A DNA stretch of 64,000 nucleotides. Origin: Mesobacillus subterraneus. Lineage in GTDB: Bacteria; Bacillota; Bacilli; Bacillales; Cytobacillaceae. Of this stretch, positions 17,916-28,263 are shown piece after piece (the first letter of the stretch is position 1; each line of letters begins with the position of its first letter). The notes under the pieces were generated by a model. The model was not told the origin of the DNA. It saw only the letters and a program-made list of their open reading frames with translations, and made no database searches. The stretch is from positions 1 through 64,000 of the forward strand of contig NZ_JXIQ01000013.1 in NCBI RefSeq assembly GCF_000934845.1, given 5' to 3'. Made by a program: the position numbers and the translations under genes.

Positions 17916-18611
17916 GTGGTGGTATCAACCATTACAGCAGGAATAGCACCTGGCGTGGCATTATTGAGCTATTTTTATTTAAAAGATAAATATGAGGCTG
18001 AGCCTTTATCCTTAGTTGCTAAAGTTTTCTTTCTTGGGGCCCTGCTTGTTTTTCCAATCATGTTCATTCATTATGTTTTGACTGCTGAGAACATCATTCC
18101 AGGACCGATCTTCGAATCTTTTCTATCGGTCGGGTTTTTGGAGGAGTTTTTTAAATGGTTCATAGTTTATTATACTGTATACAGACACCAGGAGTTTAAT
18201 GAACCCTATGATGGCATCGTATACAGTACAGCTGTGTCATTAGGATTTGCGTCTGCTGAGAATATTTTGTATCTTTTGGCAAACGGAGTCGAATTTGCCT
18301 TGAGCCGAGCATTACTGCCAGTATCAAGCCACGCTTTGTTCGGTGTGATGATGGGATATTATATAGGAAAAGCAAAATTCACGAAGGATTTTCGCCTCTG
18401 GTTATTATTCCTTTCCATAATGGTGCCAGCCTTATTGCATGGAGGATACACATATATCCTGCTTACTATTAAGAATTGGTTTTTCCCCATAACAATATAT
18501 ATGGTGATCTTATGGTTTATTGGAATCAGGAAAACAAAATTGGCAAACTATCTTAGTGACCAGTTTTATAAAAATAGGCCAAATAAAGAAAAACCCTTTA
18601 TTAGTCATTAA
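17916..18611 (+). CDS. prsW: PrsW-family intramembrane protease
   Basis: A 231-residue membrane metalloprotease relative with seven to eight helices. The family motifs are visible: EEFFKW near residue 72 (the EExxK motif), [12 protein letters not shown] around 110, [14 protein letters not shown] around 135 and LHGGYTY near 178. In Bacillus PrsW starts cleavage of the RsiW anti-sigma factor. It starts at a GTG with GAGGAGGGA upstream. It is divergent from prsA. Whether this copy is the housekeeping PrsW is unclear. Confidence 0.87.
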   Translation: MVVSTITAGIAPGVALLSYFYLKDKYEAEPLSLVAKVFFLGALLVFPIMFIHYVLTAENIIPGPIFESFLSVGFLEEFFKWFIVYYTVYRHQEFNEPYDGIVYSTAVSLGFASAENILYLLANGVEFALSRALLPVSSHALFGVMMGYYIGKAKFTKDFRLWLLFLSIMVPALLHGGYTYILLTIKNWFFPITIYMVILWFIGIRKTKLANYLSDQFYKNRPNKEKPFISH

Positions 18612-18911
18612 TAAGGGGTTATTTTGGGTATATATTCGTAATACCGATTATTACCTTGTTTGAGAACCGACTTCTATAGCATTTTCAACTAGTGATTAAA
18701 AAGACCCTTGAAATCTATGACAAAACAACTCTAGAAGGGTTAATTTACTCCGGTGCATTTAACCTCTTCTGTTTGAATAAAAAAAATATTCATCAATTAA
18801 ATATCAATAAACATACATTGCTTCAAAAGGCAACAATATATCATGAAAAAACCCAAGAAGTTTGACAATTTTTTGAACTTTTCGAATGATGTATAAAAGA
18901 GGTGAATTAGA

Positions 18912-19124
18912 ATGGTAGACATCAGGATGCTTAATCTCATAAAAGTGGTCGGCGGTTTAGCCCTAACTATTGGGTGCGTAATATTTTTATTCGGCTTTTT
19001 TGGAAGCGATTCCAAAATTGTCACAGCTGTCGGGATTGGAACAATTGGGGGTTCAGTGATTATTTTTCTTATGGGTATGTTTTTTGTAGTATCTGAAGAA
19101 GTGTTAAAAAAAACAAATAAGTAG
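18912..19124 (+). CDS. Small two-helix membrane protein
   Basis: A 70-residue hypothetical protein with two hydrophobic helices (VVGGLALTIGCVIFLFGFFG and a second at GTIGGSVIIFLMGMFFVV). AAAGAGGTGAATTAG precedes the ATG. It stands convergent to qoxD. Not recognised; a small accessory membrane protein is a guess. The roughly 300 bp upstream (18612-18911) holds no gene; it starts with an AT-rich terminator-like repeat of prsW (AACCC..GGGTT). Confidence 0.6.
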   Translation: MVDIRMLNLIKVVGGLALTIGCVIFLFGFFGSDSKIVTAVGIGTIGGSVIIFLMGMFFVVSEEVLKKTNK

Positions 19125-19152
19125 ACAGAACTCTGTGTTTGAAGGTAACAAA

Positions 19153-19176
19153 AAGAGCGCCCTAATTGACGCTCTT
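19153..19176 (-). terminator. qox operon terminator
   Basis: Stem AAGAGCG (19153-19159) with CGCTCTT (19170-19176), with a TTTTTG tail on the minus strand. Confidence 0.8.
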
Positions 19177-19188
19177 ATCCTTCTGTTT

Positions 19189-19470
19189 TCAATAACCCCA
19201 CACAAGAGTGAGCAAGGAGCCAAAAATTGTGGCTAGTGCAATAAATACAGCATAATAGATGCTCGTGAAAATTGAACCTTTATCCTCACTCTCTCCAGCA
19301 TGCATGAACACTACCAACTGGACAGCTGCCTGGATAAATGCAGTAAACAGCAGAATAGTCATTCCATTTGTAAAAGAAATATCTATGAAGTAAACCGTAA
19401 GAGCCACTGCCGTAAGAAGTAGTGAGAAAACAAATCCCATTACCTGTTTAAGGGGAAATAATTCTTTCAT
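19189..19470 (-). CDS. qoxD: Cytochrome aa3 quinol oxidase subunit IV
   Basis: 93 residues, three transmembrane helices, typical of QoxD/CyoD: LKQVMGFVFSLLLTAVALTV, TILLFTAFIQAAVQLVVFMH and ALATIFGSLLTLVWGY. Accessory subunit of the proton-pumping menaquinol oxidase in the cytoplasmic membrane. It starts 2 nt after the qoxC stop (ATGATGTAAACATG), so translation is coupled. An upstream ATG at 19518 would overlap qoxC and is not used. Confidence 0.95.
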   Translation of the reverse strand: MKELFPLKQVMGFVFSLLLTAVALTVYFIDISFTNGMTILLFTAFIQAAVQLVVFMHAGESEDKGSIFTSIYYAVFIALATIFGSLLTLVWGY

Positions 19471-19472
19471 GT

Positions 19473-20069
19473 TTACATCATTCCTTTCAAGTAGACGAAG
19501 CTGAAAATAAAGATCCACACCACGTCAAGGAAATGCCAGTACAGTGAAAAAATAAATGATTTATTAGCTGTTTCTGGAGTCAATCCATACTTTTTTATCT
19601 GCATGACAATAGCCAATCCCCAGAAAACTCCGAACGTAACATGAGCACCATGTGTGCCTAGTGTTGTAAATAATGCCGCTGAAAAACCACTTGTTTGAAG
19701 AGTCAATCCTTCGTGGATATATTGAACAAACTCATATATTTCTACACCTATAAACCCAACCCCAAGAACAAGAGTAATGATAAAGAAATTTATCATTGCT
19801 TTTGCTCTTCCGAGTCTCATTGCATTAATCCCTAATCCAATCGTAAAACTGCTGGTTAAAAGCAAGAGTGTCTGAATAATGAGGGTAGGAGCCTTAAATA
19901 CCTCTTCTCCACCAGGACCGCTTCCAGTGCGATCAACCATTATAAAATAAGTCGCAAAAAGTGTTGCAAACAAAGCAATTTCTGCACCCAGGAAGATCCA
20001 GAACCCTAATATTTTCAGGCGATTTTCTTCTGTACTATATTCAAGAGGGAGAGTATGATTTATTTTCAT
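19473..20069 (-). CDS. qoxC: Cytochrome aa3 quinol oxidase subunit III
   Basis: 198 residues with five helices, as in QoxC (subunit III of quinol oxidases is shorter than the seven-helix form). It contains [40 protein letters not shown] and [20 protein letters not shown], typical of the family; the C-terminus has [20 protein letters not shown]. It overlaps the end of qoxB by 4 nt. The role is oxidase stability and proton entry. Confidence 0.97.
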   Translation of the reverse strand: MKINHTLPLEYSTEENRLKILGFWIFLGAEIALFATLFATYFIMVDRTGSGPGGEEVFKAPTLIIQTLLLLTSSFTIGLGINAMRLGRAKAMINFFIITLVLGVGFIGVEIYEFVQYIHEGLTLQTSGFSAALFTTLGTHGAHVTFGVFWGLAIVMQIKKYGLTPETANKSFIFSLYWHFLDVVWIFIFSFVYLKGMM

Positions 20070-22015
20070 TTTTTGATTCCTCCCAATTTCTTCTCAGCTT
20101 CTTTTATTTCATCGACAGTGATGTATCGACCATGGTCTTTCTCGAACGAACGATAGAGCATAGTTGCGAATATGCCTATTAACGAAATAATGGCCAGGGT
20201 CCACATGCTGAATACCATAGCAAAACCAAATACAAAAAAGAAAGAACTCATGATAAATGGCAACCCACTGTTATTTGGCATATGAATTTTTTCTAGCTTA
20301 CCAGGAAACAAGTTGTGCCCATTTTTCTTGGCATCCCAAAATGCTTCAGAAGAGTTCACATGAGGGACTAATGCAAAATTATATTCAGGCACAGGACTCT
20401 TAGTTGCCCACTCAAGTGATCTGGCATCCCAAGGGTCAGATCCGATGTTTCTTGGAGCGTAGCGAGTGCTGTAATAGATATTGTATACGATTAGTATGAA
20501 ACCTACCGCAAGACCAAGTGCGCCTATAAAGGAAATCGTATTCCATATTCCAAAACCAGTCGATTCAGAATAGGTGTACATCCTGCGAGCTTGCCCATCA
20601 AGACCTGATATAAACATCGGGAAGAATGTCAAACATACACTGATTGCGATAAACCAGAATGACCATTTCCCAATTCGTTCATTCAGCATGAAACCAAAGA
20701 TCTTTGGCCACCAATAGGTCATTCCAGCAATCATTGCGAACACGACACCAGGAATGATTACCAGGTGAAAGTGAGCTACAAGGAACATAGTGTTATGATA
20801 TTGATAGTCTGCACTAGCCATTCCCAGCATTACTCCTGTAACCCCACCGATTGTGAAAATTGGAATGAATCCAAGAGAGTATAGCATAGGGACCGTAAAG
20901 GTGATTTTTCCCTTCCAAAGGGTAAGGAGCCAGTTGAAGATTTTAACTCCTGTAGGAATAGCAATCGCCATCGTTGTAATAGAAAAAATACTGTTAACCA
21001 GCGCACCTTGACCCATAGTGAAGAAATGGTGAACCCAGACTACAAATGACAACGCAGATATAGCGACGATGGAAATGACCATTGACTTATATCCATACAG
21101 GTTTCGGCGGGCAAATGTTGGTATGATCTCACTATAGATGCCGAACGCAGGCAAAATTAGGATATATACCTCAGGATGCCCCCACACCCAGAAGAAGTTG
21201 GCCCATAGCATATCCATGCCGCCGTTTGCTGTCGTAAAGAAGTTGGTTCCGAATAATCGGTCCATTGTCCCCATCGCCAGCGCGACCGTTAAAACCGGAA
21301 AAGCGAAAACGATAATCACATTGGTGATCAGCGCTGTCCAGGTAAACATCGGCATTTTCATTAACTTCATGCCAGGTGCCCTCATTTTCAAGATAGTGAC
21401 AATAAAGTTAATACCAGTAATTAATGTTCCTAGACCAGCGATTTGAATCGCAATCATATAGTAATTCGTCCCTACCGAAGGACTAAATTCATTTCCCGCC
21501 AGTGGGAAATAGGATGTCCATCCTGAATCAGGTGAACCACCAACAATGAAGGAAATGTTAAATAACATCGCTCCCATAAAATATAACCAGAAACTTAAAG
21601 CATTCAATCGAGGAAACGCCACATCACGAGCCCCAATTTGCAATGGGACTACAAAGTTCATTAAAGCAGTGACAAACGCCATAGCCATGAACAAAATCAT
21701 GACTACTCCATGTGTTGTAAAAACCTCATTATATTCTTGGGCATTCAAAAGTGTGTTCTCAGGTATAGCCGTCTGGGCACGCATCATTATGGCATCTACT
21801 CCGCCACGGAACAACATCAGCAGAGCTGAAATGAGGTACATGATGCCGATACGTTTATGATCTACTGTTGTTAACCATTGCTGCCATAAATAACCCCACT
21901 TTTTAAAATAAGTAAGGCCTGCAAGTATTGCAATAATCGTTAAGCCGATGGCAACCATCGACGCATATATGGTTGGACTTGGGTTTGGAATAGCAAATCT
22001 CTCAAAGAACTCCAT
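20066..22015 (-). CDS. qoxB: Cytochrome aa3 quinol oxidase subunit I
   Basis: 649 residues, the catalytic subunit of a type A heme-copper quinol oxidase. Ligands are all present: [12 protein letters not shown] (low-spin heme His), [15 protein letters not shown] (CuB His and cross-linked Tyr), WVHHFFTMG (CuB His pair), VAHFHLVI (heme a3 and heme a His). The proton-channel region [17 protein letters not shown] is normal. It has an N-terminal extension with one helix before [13 protein letters not shown]. It oxidises menaquinol and reduces oxygen to water with proton pumping. It follows qoxA by 76 nt. Confidence 0.98.
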   Translation of the reverse strand: MEFFERFAIPNPSPTIYASMVAIGLTIIAILAGLTYFKKWGYLWQQWLTTVDHKRIGIMYLISALLMLFRGGVDAIMMRAQTAIPENTLLNAQEYNEVFTTHGVVMILFMAMAFVTALMNFVVPLQIGARDVAFPRLNALSFWLYFMGAMLFNISFIVGGSPDSGWTSYFPLAGNEFSPSVGTNYYMIAIQIAGLGTLITGINFIVTILKMRAPGMKLMKMPMFTWTALITNVIIVFAFPVLTVALAMGTMDRLFGTNFFTTANGGMDMLWANFFWVWGHPEVYILILPAFGIYSEIIPTFARRNLYGYKSMVISIVAISALSFVVWVHHFFTMGQGALVNSIFSITTMAIAIPTGVKIFNWLLTLWKGKITFTVPMLYSLGFIPIFTIGGVTGVMLGMASADYQYHNTMFLVAHFHLVIIPGVVFAMIAGMTYWWPKIFGFMLNERIGKWSFWFIAISVCLTFFPMFISGLDGQARRMYTYSESTGFGIWNTISFIGALGLAVGFILIVYNIYYSTRYAPRNIGSDPWDARSLEWATKSPVPEYNFALVPHVNSSEAFWDAKKNGHNLFPGKLEKIHMPNNSGLPFIMSSFFFVFGFAMVFSMWTLAIISLIGIFATMLYRSFEKDHGRYITVDEIKEAEKKLGGIKK

Positions 22016-22091
22016 CTATCGCAACCCCTTTCTGTTATTCATTTAAAATTAACTGCAACATCATTCAGAAACACTGTATTGTTACCTGGTC

Positions 22092-22985
22092 CTACATATC
22101 GTCCATTTTGTCTTGATCCATTGTTTCATTCTCTTTTTCTTTTGATGTCTCTTTCATTTGGTGACCCTCTGGAGGCGGAAGGAAAGATAAATGGGTGCCT
22201 GTAAATGTCTGTTGACCAAGGTGGGCAGGTTCTAACAATTTATCAAATTTTTCTGCAGTCATTGGTTCTGCAGTTGCCTTGATTTCATCTACCCATTTTT
22301 TGTATTCTTCCTGTTCCATTGCTGTAACGTTAAACGTTTGCTCTGCGAATCCTGCACCTGTAAAACTAGCATTCCGCCCACTATATTCTCCCGGAACATC
22401 TGCAGCTAGGTTTAGCTTATTGACCATGTCTGACATAGCGTATTTTTGTCCACCTAATTGCGGAATCCAGAAACTGGAAATCGGTCCAAATGAATAAAGC
22501 CTAAATTCTATCGGCCTATTCGTTGGAATAAAAAGATAGTTCACTGTTTCAATATTCTCTTCCGGGTAACTAAAATGCCACTTCCAATTCGAAGAAGATG
22601 CATAAATGACTAACGGTTCCTGTTTTTCAAACCCCTTAGGTGTTGACTCAACTTCATATGTAGATTTGACAGTAATAACCGAAAGGAAAATGACAATTAT
22701 TATTGGAACGCCAACGAATATCGATTCAATTACTTTACTGCCTTTAATATGTGGCGGTTCATAATTTTCATTTTGCTTTGATGCTCGGTACTTCACCAAC
22801 ATGACAATGAAAAGAACAAAAACAACAATAACAACAAATGCCATGGTCCAAATCGAAATCATGATCACATCTGCTGTTGTACGAGCTTGAGGACCTTTTG
22901 GGTCGAGGACCGTTAATGGTTCACAACCAGAAAGCATGGCGAAAACACCAAAAATTAAAGTTAAAATCAACCATTTTACCTTCAT
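22092..22985 (-). CDS. qoxA: Cytochrome aa3 quinol oxidase subunit II
   Basis: 297-residue lipoprotein: signal MKVKWLILTLIFGVFAMLSG then C (lipobox). Two transmembrane helices follow, then an external cupredoxin domain (WKWHFSYPEENIETVNYLF, FWIPQLGGQKYAM). The CuA ligand set (CxxxC) is absent, as expected for a quinol rather than cytochrome c oxidase. The tail is acidic and charged. It is the first gene of qoxABCD. A metal-regulator-like site lies about 140 nt upstream. Confidence 0.97.
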   Translation of the reverse strand: MKVKWLILTLIFGVFAMLSGCEPLTVLDPKGPQARTTADVIMISIWTMAFVVIVVFVLFIVMLVKYRASKQNENYEPPHIKGSKVIESIFVGVPIIIVIFLSVITVKSTYEVESTPKGFEKQEPLVIYASSSNWKWHFSYPEENIETVNYLFIPTNRPIEFRLYSFGPISSFWIPQLGGQKYAMSDMVNKLNLAADVPGEYSGRNASFTGAGFAEQTFNVTAMEQEEYKKWVDEIKATAEPMTAEKFDKLLEPAHLGQQTFTGTHLSFLPPPEGHQMKETSKEKENETMDQDKMDDM

Positions 22986-23123
22986 TGATTTACCCCTTTC
23001 TTAGATTAACTGAGGAAGTTAGAAGCCTATCCGATAGATTTCGAATACTATGTAAATTACATCACATACAATTTCATAGTTTTTATTCAATGCCACCAAG
23101 AAAAAGAACGCCAAGAATTTAAA

Positions 23124-23146
23124 TATATGAGCATATATACATAAAT
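23124..23146 (+). promoter_or_regulatory. Putative CzrA/SmtB-like operator upstream of qoxA
   Basis: TATATGAGCATATATACATA (first 20 nt of the site): an imperfect inverted repeat nearly identical to the site before the ZIP gene. Its placement about 140 nt ahead of qoxA suggests metal control of this oxidase. Confidence 0.45.
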
Positions 23147-23400
23147 ATCCTAGTAAGCATCTATAGGTTTCTAACACGCTCATAATGTTAACATACTTTA
23201 ATTGGTGGCTTTATTTTAATTTGTGACAAAATGTTGAAGGTTTTATTTTACAAAATGATAAATAGTCGATTTGGCTGACCTGTTTATGTTAACTACCCGT
23301 TAATTGAGAATTGTTTCCTAAAGAGGGTAACTGTTTAAAGAAAATCGTTCAAACAATAGGGGTATGGGAACACTCCTCCACTCCCATTCCGCTTCTGAAA

Positions 23401-23434
23401 CATAAAAAGATCGCTAAACAGCGATCTTTTTATG
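23401..23434. terminator. Bidirectional hairpin terminator
   Basis: 15 bp perfect stem CATAAAAAGATCGCT with AGCGATCTTTTTATG, 4 nt loop. It serves minus-strand transcription of the small protein, MATE and ABC unit. Confidence 0.8.
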
Positions 23435-23612
23435 TTTTTCATTATTATAAATTTTCAGGAAACACCCTGGCAAACAGTCGAAATGCCCACGTAACTAAGT
23501 TCTATTATCGTTGGTTTTATAAACCTCATAAATCTTTTCCGATTCTTGACCTTATTGGAATAGCATCAGGTTCACACCGTCAGCCACTCAGGCTTATATT
23601 TCAATATAGAAA

Positions 23613-23780
23613 CTATTTATCATGGTCATTTGAACCTAACTTTCTTTCCAATTCTATTAATTCCTTATCTGATTTCTTCTTAAATAAATAGATAACACCT
23701 ATAGCCAATAAAGACAAAACAGAATACACAATTATTGTTGGCATAAGCTCAATCAAGTTCAAACCTAATACAAATTGCAT
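23613..23780 (-). CDS. Small single-span membrane protein (55 residues)
   Basis: Reads MQFVLGLNLIELMPTIIVYS, VLSLLAIGVIYLFKKKSDKE, LIELERKLGSNDHDK: one membrane helix then a charged, helical cytosolic tail. GGGAG is 8 nt before the ATG. It lies 34 nt after the MATE stop on the same strand, so it is probably co-transcribed with ABC and MATE. The size and tail resemble small adaptor or regulator proteins. The family is not recognised. Confidence 0.6.
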   Translation of the reverse strand: MQFVLGLNLIELMPTIIVYSVLSLLAIGVIYLFKKKSDKELIELERKLGSNDHDK

Positions 23781-23814
23781 GTCCATCACTCCCAGTTTAT
23801 ATTCTTATCAAAAT

Positions 23815-25143
23815 TTACGCTAACTCTCTTATAACCTGTCTATTTTTTCGGTACCAAATAAACAATCCTGCACGAAGGGCATTATCAGCAGCAATAGAGA
23901 CCCAAACAGCGGGTAGGCCATATCCCAACTTCCACGCAAAAATATAGACTCCAAGTGTTCTGATCACCCAAATCCCAATAATTGTAACGATCATTGGAAA
24001 TGTACTGTTCCCCGATGCCTGGACAGCTGAAGTATCAACAAGGACTGAAGCAAGGAATGGCTGGGAAAACATATCGATCAATAAAACAATCAGCAATAAA
24101 TGCAGGACCGTCTGATCGGTTGTAAACAACATGCCAATCCATGGGCTGCACGCAGCGAGTATCGCCGTAATCAGCGTCATGGAAACAGCAGATTGGATAT
24201 AGCTCCATTTTCGGTATTCCTTTGCATCCTCCAGGTTGTTTTCGCCAATCGCCTGCCCGATCAAGGTGCTGGCGGCGATGGCAAACCCTCCGCCAATCGT
24301 GTAGGCAAAAGTCGTCAGTGTGCCTGCAATGTTATGGGTAGCATAAACCTCGATACCCATCCGGACAATCAGGCCGAAATAAACGACCTGACCCAGACGC
24401 ATGGACAGCCGTTCCAAAGTGGCCGGTAGCGCAAACTTCCCCATGCTGCCAGCCAGGCTTCCGACAAATTTAAAATCATCTTTAGACAAAGCGATAGCTG
24501 GAATCGACTGCGATTTCAGCCACAGCCGGAGAAATCCGTAAACCCTTGCCAAAATCATGGCAATGGCAGCTCCAGTCAGTCCCCATCCTTCTATTGGACC
24601 TACACCGAAAATTAAAATATAGTCCAAAATTACATGAACAGCATTCATTTCGATACCGACCCTAAGTGGCGTCCGTGTATCCCCAATTGCCCGAAAGGTA
24701 GCTGACTGTGCCGTGAACAATGCTACAAACGGTGTTAAACCGAGGATGACCTGGAAATAGATAATGGCCGTACTTTTTAGGGCCTCATCTGCTCCTGCCC
24801 AGTCCAGCAGTGTATCCGAAAACCCAACAGACACCCCGGAAAATATAAGGCCGGCTATTGCGGAGATCAGAAGACCATGAAAGATAACCGACTTGCTCCG
24901 GGCTTCGTTCTTTGCCCCAAAGGCTCTTGATAAAAAAACCGCAAGTGTCGCTGACAATGCGGTAAAAACCCCAATATATGTCATGCTGTAAATATTGGTT
25001 ACACCGACAGCGTTAATGGCCAGCAACCCAAGCTGGGCAATAAAAAACGAATCAACTACTCCTAATAAACTTTGTAAATAGGATTCCCCAATCGCTGGCA
25101 TAGCAATATTAAATACTTTTTTTGCTTTTTTCGGAATCTGCAA
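23815..25143 (-). CDS. MATE family efflux transporter
   Basis: 442 residues, twelve helices in two halves. Typical features: an N-terminal AMPAIGESYLQSLLGVVDSF with FIAQLGLLAINAVGVTN, and the repeat half with IAGTLTTFAYTIGGGFAIAA and STLIGQAIGENN. It is a sodium- or proton-coupled multidrug exporter. Its start follows the ABC transporter stop by about 30 nt, so the two exporters form an operon. It is a paralogue of the gene at 40674-42113 (both share the AERL/LERLSMRxGQVVYFG region). Confidence 0.95.
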   Translation of the reverse strand: MQIPKKAKKVFNIAMPAIGESYLQSLLGVVDSFFIAQLGLLAINAVGVTNIYSMTYIGVFTALSATLAVFLSRAFGAKNEARSKSVIFHGLLISAIAGLIFSGVSVGFSDTLLDWAGADEALKSTAIIYFQVILGLTPFVALFTAQSATFRAIGDTRTPLRVGIEMNAVHVILDYILIFGVGPIEGWGLTGAAIAMILARVYGFLRLWLKSQSIPAIALSKDDFKFVGSLAGSMGKFALPATLERLSMRLGQVVYFGLIVRMGIEVYATHNIAGTLTTFAYTIGGGFAIAASTLIGQAIGENNLEDAKEYRKWSYIQSAVSMTLITAILAACSPWIGMLFTTDQTVLHLLLIVLLIDMFSQPFLASVLVDTSAVQASGNSTFPMIVTIIGIWVIRTLGVYIFAWKLGYGLPAVWVSIAADNALRAGLFIWYRKNRQVIRELA

Positions 25144-25173
25144 AATAATTCCTTCTTTCTTTATAATAAAAAA

Positions 25174-26937
25174 TTAATGGGCCACTCCCTGTTCCTTGCT
25201 TAAGTTTTGGATGTTAAACAGCTGTTCATAAAGCCCGTTTTTGCCCATTAACTCTCCATGTGTTCCTTGTTCTGCCACTTTCCCATCTTTCATGAAAATA
25301 ATTTTATCCACATGCGTGATGGTAGAAAGCCGGTGAGCAATTACAATAGTCGTTCTATTTTTCGCTAATCGATCGAGAGAATCCTGGATTAAAGCTTCCG
25401 ATTCCAAATCCAAGGCAGATGTCGCTTCATCAAGAATCAATATTTTTGGGTTTTTGAGAAACACTCTGGCTATGGCAATTCTTTGCTTCTGGCCACCTGA
25501 TAACTTCACCCCTTTTTCCCCGATTTCCGTGTCATATCCATTGTGCAGGCTAAGAATGAAGTCATGTGCATTGGCAGCCCTGGCAGCTGAAACGACTTCA
25601 TCCTCGACCGCAGAAGGATTACCCAATAAAATATTTTCTCTAATCGTTCCGCTAAACAAAATATTGTCTTGGAGCACCATCCCGATATGGCTCCTGAGGC
25701 TTCGCTGGGTAAAGTCGTTGATATTGATCCCGTCAATTGAAATTCTGCCTTTTTCTATATTATAGAAGCGGGGAATAAGGCTGATGAGAGAGGACTTTCC
25801 TCCTCCGCTCATCCCGACCAAAGCAACGGTACTGCCCGGATGAATCACTAAATTAATATCTTTTAATATATAATTGGCATCTTGGTCATAACGGAACCAC
25901 ACATCCTGAAATTGAATCTCTCCATCCACTTTGGATATTATCTTGGCAGAGGGATGGTCAGTAATATCATAAGGATGATTCCATAATTCCATGACACGCT
26001 CAAGTGAGGCCGATGCCTGTGTTAAAAGAGTGGAGGAATTAACGAGCCTTCGAAGCGGGCTATAGATCCGGTCAAGATACCCAAAAAAGGCGACAAATGT
26101 ACCAAGTGTAACCTCTCCGGTAATCACCTTATATCCTCCGTAGGCAATTACGAGCAAGGGTGCAATATCCGTCAACGTATTGACAACGGAGTTGGTTAGT
26201 GCATTCCAGCGAGTAGCTGCAAGTGCTTTTGCTAGGAATTTTCTGTTTCTCCGATCAAATTGGCCCTGATCATATTCCTCCAATGTAAAGCTTTTGACTA
26301 CCGGCATCCCAGATACACGTTCATGCAGGTATGACTGAACATCTGCAAGGGATTGAGAACGTTCCTTTGTTAATCGTTTTAGACGTTTGTATAATATCCT
26401 TACCGAAATGGCATAAAGGGGAAGAATGGCGATTGCCACAAGGGTCAGCTTAGTGTTGAGAGTGAACATAAAGCCCAGAGCGATCGTTAATGTAAAGATA
26501 TCGAGCCATATATTCATCATCCCTGTTTCGACGATATTCTTCGTTTGTTCCACATCGTTCATGACTCGGGAGATTACTTCACCTGTTTTATTGTTTTGAT
26601 AAAACCTAAGTGAGAGCTTTTGTAAATGATCATACAGCCGATCACGGATATCATATAATATCCTGCTGGTAATTTCCTGCGCATAATATTGACGAAAATA
26701 TTCAACTGGGAAGCGAATAATAATGAATAAAACAAACGCAGCAGCAACGACATAACCGAGCTTTAACAGCTTCTGGGAATTAGATATTTCCGCAAGAAGG
26801 ATTGAGTCAACAGAATACTTCATCACTAAAGGCAGTGTTAAAGGAATTCCGAATTTAACGACACCGATCAGCATTGTAATGACGACAAGTTTCCAGTATG
26901 GCTTGACAAATTGACTGTATATCTTAAAGCTGTACAT
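25174..26937 (-). CDS. ABC transporter half-molecule, permease fused to ATPase
   Basis: 587 residues: a six-helix type IV exporter domain (about 15-310) and an ATPase domain (from about 340). Motifs: Walker A GMSGGGKSS, Q-loop VLQDNILFSG, signature LSGGQKQRIAIAR, Walker B ILILDEATSALD, H-loop IVIAHRLST. A homodimeric multidrug or lipid exporter, similar in plan to LmrA and BmrA. It is the first gene of an exporter operon with the MATE gene. Confidence 0.95.
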   Translation of the reverse strand: MYSFKIYSQFVKPYWKLVVITMLIGVVKFGIPLTLPLVMKYSVDSILLAEISNSQKLLKLGYVVAAAFVLFIIIRFPVEYFRQYYAQEITSRILYDIRDRLYDHLQKLSLRFYQNNKTGEVISRVMNDVEQTKNIVETGMMNIWLDIFTLTIALGFMFTLNTKLTLVAIAILPLYAISVRILYKRLKRLTKERSQSLADVQSYLHERVSGMPVVKSFTLEEYDQGQFDRRNRKFLAKALAATRWNALTNSVVNTLTDIAPLLVIAYGGYKVITGEVTLGTFVAFFGYLDRIYSPLRRLVNSSTLLTQASASLERVMELWNHPYDITDHPSAKIISKVDGEIQFQDVWFRYDQDANYILKDINLVIHPGSTVALVGMSGGGKSSLISLIPRFYNIEKGRISIDGININDFTQRSLRSHIGMVLQDNILFSGTIRENILLGNPSAVEDEVVSAARAANAHDFILSLHNGYDTEIGEKGVKLSGGQKQRIAIARVFLKNPKILILDEATSALDLESEALIQDSLDRLAKNRTTIVIAHRLSTITHVDKIIFMKDGKVAEQGTHGELMGKNGLYEQLFNIQNLSKEQGVAH

Positions 26938-27234
26938 ATTAACTCCTTTTGACCACTATTCCACTAAAAAAATACAAATCTATTGTATTTTCCTAGCCGG
27001 ATTGTATTCTGAAGCCATCAAATATTGAGGGCAAATGCAACAATAACATTGAAAACTAATAAGCTACTTTTTCTATTAAACTCAACACCAGAACCATTTA
27101 TATAATTATGATATCAGGGGGCCTATAAAATGAATAACTTTGTAAACCAGAAAAATCTGTCCACTCTAAAACATAATATCATTATTTAAGGATGGCAAAC
27201 TGCAAATTTTTTCCGTTAACCTTTTCACCCTATA

Positions 27235-27254
27235 CATGGTCATGTATTCATATA
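27235..27254 (-). promoter_or_regulatory. Weak CzrA/SmtB-like motif between ABC exporter and ctaA
   Basis: On the minus strand it reads TATATGAATACATGACCATG, a degenerate version of the shared motif. Confidence 0.25.
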
Positions 27255-27354
27255 TATAATCAATCTTATAATCACGCTTACTCCCTGTCAACGGGGAATT
27301 CCATCAAAGTAGTCTTCGAGTTATTGTGAGAATCTGATATTCATGTTATGTTTT

Positions 27355-27375
27355 TATATGATTATATGCACATAC
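27355..27375 (+). promoter_or_regulatory. CzrA/SmtB-like motif just upstream of ctaA
   Basis: TATATGATTATATGCACATA (first 20 nt), ending about 24 nt before the ctaA ATG, where it could block initiation. Confidence 0.35.
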
Positions 27376-27399
27376 ACAATAGGATTGGATGATTGACAA

Positions 27400-28242
27400 A
27401 TGCGAAACAGGTTCCAAAAATTCACGATTGCTGCTACTATTTTGGCCCTTATCCTTGGAAATTTAGTTGTTGCAACAAATTCTGGCGATGCTTGCGGCTC
27501 TGACTGGCCGAAATGCAATAGTAAGCTAATTCCAAATTTTTCAAGTATTAATATTCTAATTGAATATTCACACAGACTTTTTACCACTTCTTTAGGTTTT
27601 ATCATCCTGATTAATGCAATCCTCGTATGGAAAAAACTTAAAAAATCGAACACGAAATCGATTTGGCCGATTTTATCAATCGTTCTGCTGCTCATCCAAT
27701 CATTGGTTGGGGGTCTGAATGTTTTACTGGGAACTCCGATCGGATTTACAACCCTTGATGTGACTGTAAGTCTTTTTCTGCTGGTATCGGTTATTTATAC
27801 CCATAACATTCTTGAGCCGCCACTTTTAGGTAAGAAGAGTGCACCGCTCCAAAAAGGTTCCTTTGCATTGTTAGTGTTTATTTTTATTGAAACAATCATT
27901 GGGGCTGTTTTCAAGCACTTCCGAATCAGCAAAATGCTTATTACAGATGAAGGCGGAATTTCATATATCTTATATTCAATCCATGGATTACTAGGAATAG
28001 CGGCAGTTTTAGCATCATCTTATATTTTATTCTGGTCCTTAAGAAATAAAACGTTCAGGCTGCTGTCTGTTAGTCTGACTTTCTTTCTCTTATTAGCAGG
28101 AGTGTACGGGTTTGTTTCCAAGGCTAGTTCACTCGCTCCTGTCTATTCTTCATTCCATATGATTTTTACAATTCTGTCTATTTCAGCCGCTAGCTTCCTG
28201 GCAGCCGAGCGAAAAGGTTTTGGGAAAGGAATTACTTCGTAA
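27400..28242 (+). CDS. ctaA: COX15/CtaA family heme A synthase homologue
   Basis: 280 residues, eight helices. CtaA converts heme O to heme A for aa3 oxidases. Matching features: CGSDWPKCN after helix 1 (family CxDWPxCNG, with the paired Cys of the first half), ILIEYSHRLFTT (Glu and His ligand), IHGLLG and FHMIF (His of the second half). The second-half Cys pair is absent. The position beside a qox operon fits heme A supply for it. The upstream ribosome site is weak (GGATGATTGACAA), so expression may be low or regulated. Confidence 0.83.
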   Translation: MRNRFQKFTIAATILALILGNLVVATNSGDACGSDWPKCNSKLIPNFSSINILIEYSHRLFTTSLGFIILINAILVWKKLKKSNTKSIWPILSIVLLLIQSLVGGLNVLLGTPIGFTTLDVTVSLFLLVSVIYTHNILEPPLLGKKSAPLQKGSFALLVFIFIETIIGAVFKHFRISKMLITDEGGISYILYSIHGLLGIAAVLASSYILFWSLRNKTFRLLSVSLTFFLLLAGVYGFVSKASSLAPVYSSFHMIFTILSISAASFLAAERKGFGKGITS

Positions 28243-28263
28243 AATTTTCAGCAAATAATCCAG

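Larger units (their letters stand above)
22986..23612. other. Long intergenic region upstream of qoxA
   Basis: It holds the putative operator at 23124-23146 and the bidirectional hairpin at 23401-23434. About 150 bp (23440-23600) look like decayed coding sequence; one minus frame gives NLVTWAFRLFARVFPENL before a stop. No intact gene. Confidence 0.5.
26938..27399. other. Divergent intergenic region between the ABC exporter and ctaA
   Basis: AT-rich. It carries two putative operator-like motifs (27235-27254 and 27355-27375). A 19-codon ORF (MNNFVNQKNLSTLKHNIII at 27131-27190) has a weak ribosome site and is not called. Confidence 0.5.

Noticed and set aside
23440-23600. Possible riboswitch upstream of the small membrane protein region
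   Set aside because: I could not match it to SAM, TPP, T-box or cobalamin consensus; a decayed coding patch is more likely.
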